Positions 63,788 to 64,000 of a stretch of 64,000 nt of DNA are shown here, in pieces; the stretch's first letter is position 1; each line of letters starts with the position of its first letter. Origin of the DNA: Terriglobia bacterium. GTDB lineage: Bacteria; Acidobacteriota; Terriglobia; Bryobacterales; Bryobacteraceae. The stretch is from positions 38,752 through 102,751 of the forward strand of contig JAIQFI010000017.1 in NCBI GenBank assembly GCA_020073345.1, written 5' to 3'. The notes beneath the pieces are model-generated. The model did no database searches and was not told the DNA's origin. It saw nothing but the letters and a program-made list of their open reading frames with translations. A program made the position numbers and the translations under genes.

Positions 63788-64000
63788 GTAAGCGTCAGAG
63801 GAACCCATCTTGTTCGCGTGCCTCGAATCCGCCGAAAATGGCGGGATGCGGAGCAAGGAAGAGATTCAAGGCCTCGTTGAGGGATTTGCGAAGAGCGGGA
63901 TGAGGCGGCGCGAGTATTGCGCCAAGCACGGTATCGGGATGTCCACGCTGGACTACTGGAGGCGTGCGCATCGGAGAAAGAAGCCGACGCTGGTACGGGT
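63788..64000 (+). mobile_element. Left end of an IS66-family element (runs off the right edge)
   Basis: GTAAGCG at 63788-63794 is the typical IS66 terminal start, 58 bases before the accessory gene tnpA. The rest of the element lies outside the window. It is near tRNA-Ser, a common insertion zone. Confidence 0.65.
63846..64000 (+). CDS. tnpA: IS66-family accessory protein TnpA (partial, off right edge)
   Basis: The visible 51 codons read MRSKEEIQGLVEGFAKSGMR, RREYCAKHGIGMSTLDYWRR and AHRRKKPTLVRV, the IS66 TnpA pattern (RxxIxxLVxxFxxSGxxRxxFCxxHGLxxSTLxxW). The first ATG is at 63846. It helps the IS66 transposase but is not the catalytic part. Confidence 0.85.
   Translation, partial: MRSKEEIQGLVEGFAKSGMRRREYCAKHGIGMSTLDYWRRAHRRKKPTLVR

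Overview
The window looks like chromosomal DNA of an Acidobacteriota species of the Solibacter/Bryobacter type. This is inferred from a TIGR03435-family protein with its FEVATIKPS signature, a TonB receptor-type N-terminus carrying a carboxypeptidase-like plug, a cluster of secreted GHWEGDTLVV proteins, Ser/Thr kinases joined to TolB-like and TPR modules, uniformly GC-rich codon use and many ATGA/GTGA gene overlaps. No ribosomal RNA or species marker is present, so the genus is not fixed.

Layout. 1-5.4 kb: start of a surface receptor, TIGR03435 protein, a MerR-TipAS-TipAS-DinB regulator with its own 19-bp-spacer promoter, a gluzincin-like secreted protease and a Flp pilin. 5.4-11.8 kb (minus): a probable operon with zinc-ribbon membrane protein, class A penicillin-binding protein, secreted protein and two TPR proteins. 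11.9-17.0 kb: three tandem GHWEGDTLVV paralogues and a FecR/DUF6600-like protein ending at a clear terminator. 17.5-20.4 kb: a 2.9-kb IS1-like element with matching 17-bp ends, a transposase and five passenger genes, including an overlapping RelE-like toxin/XRE pair. 20.6-26.8 kb: HAD phosphatase without a canonical start codon, ilvE, nagA, an ArsR/SRPBCC pair and a DUF885 lipoprotein. 26.8-32.9 kb (minus): a pentaheme cytochrome with a cytochrome c/beta-barrel fusion, a PhyH dioxygenase, and a DUF6152-like protein with two more GHWEGDTLVV-type proteins. 33-41 kb (minus): an RND pump without an adaptor, OmpH/Skp, an alkaline-phosphatase-family enzyme and TPR proteins.

41-50.5 kb: miaA, a PilZ-DnaJ-winged-helix fusion, a TolB-like/TPR protein, a PP2C phosphatase and two large Ser/Thr kinases. 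50.6-53.9 kb: a nucleoside salvage operon (pyrimidine phosphorylase, NupC transporter, purine phosphorylase). 53.9-57.4 kb (minus): DUF1015, three TadE/TadG pilus genes and lgt. 57.5-61.7 kb: a secreted leader ORF in the SecM position, secA and a membrane protein. 61.9-62.0 kb: a probable small RNA or leader RNA with promoter, GNRA hairpins and terminator, then DUF169, a ParD/ParE pair with a frameshifted toxin, tRNA-Ser(GCT) and the left end of an IS66-type element running off the window.

Most promising for new biology: the cargo-carrying IS1-like element with its overlapping toxin/antitoxin genes, the SecM-position ORF before secA, the structured RNA upstream of the DUF169 gene, the cytochrome/beta-barrel fusion, and the PilZ-DnaJ fusion.
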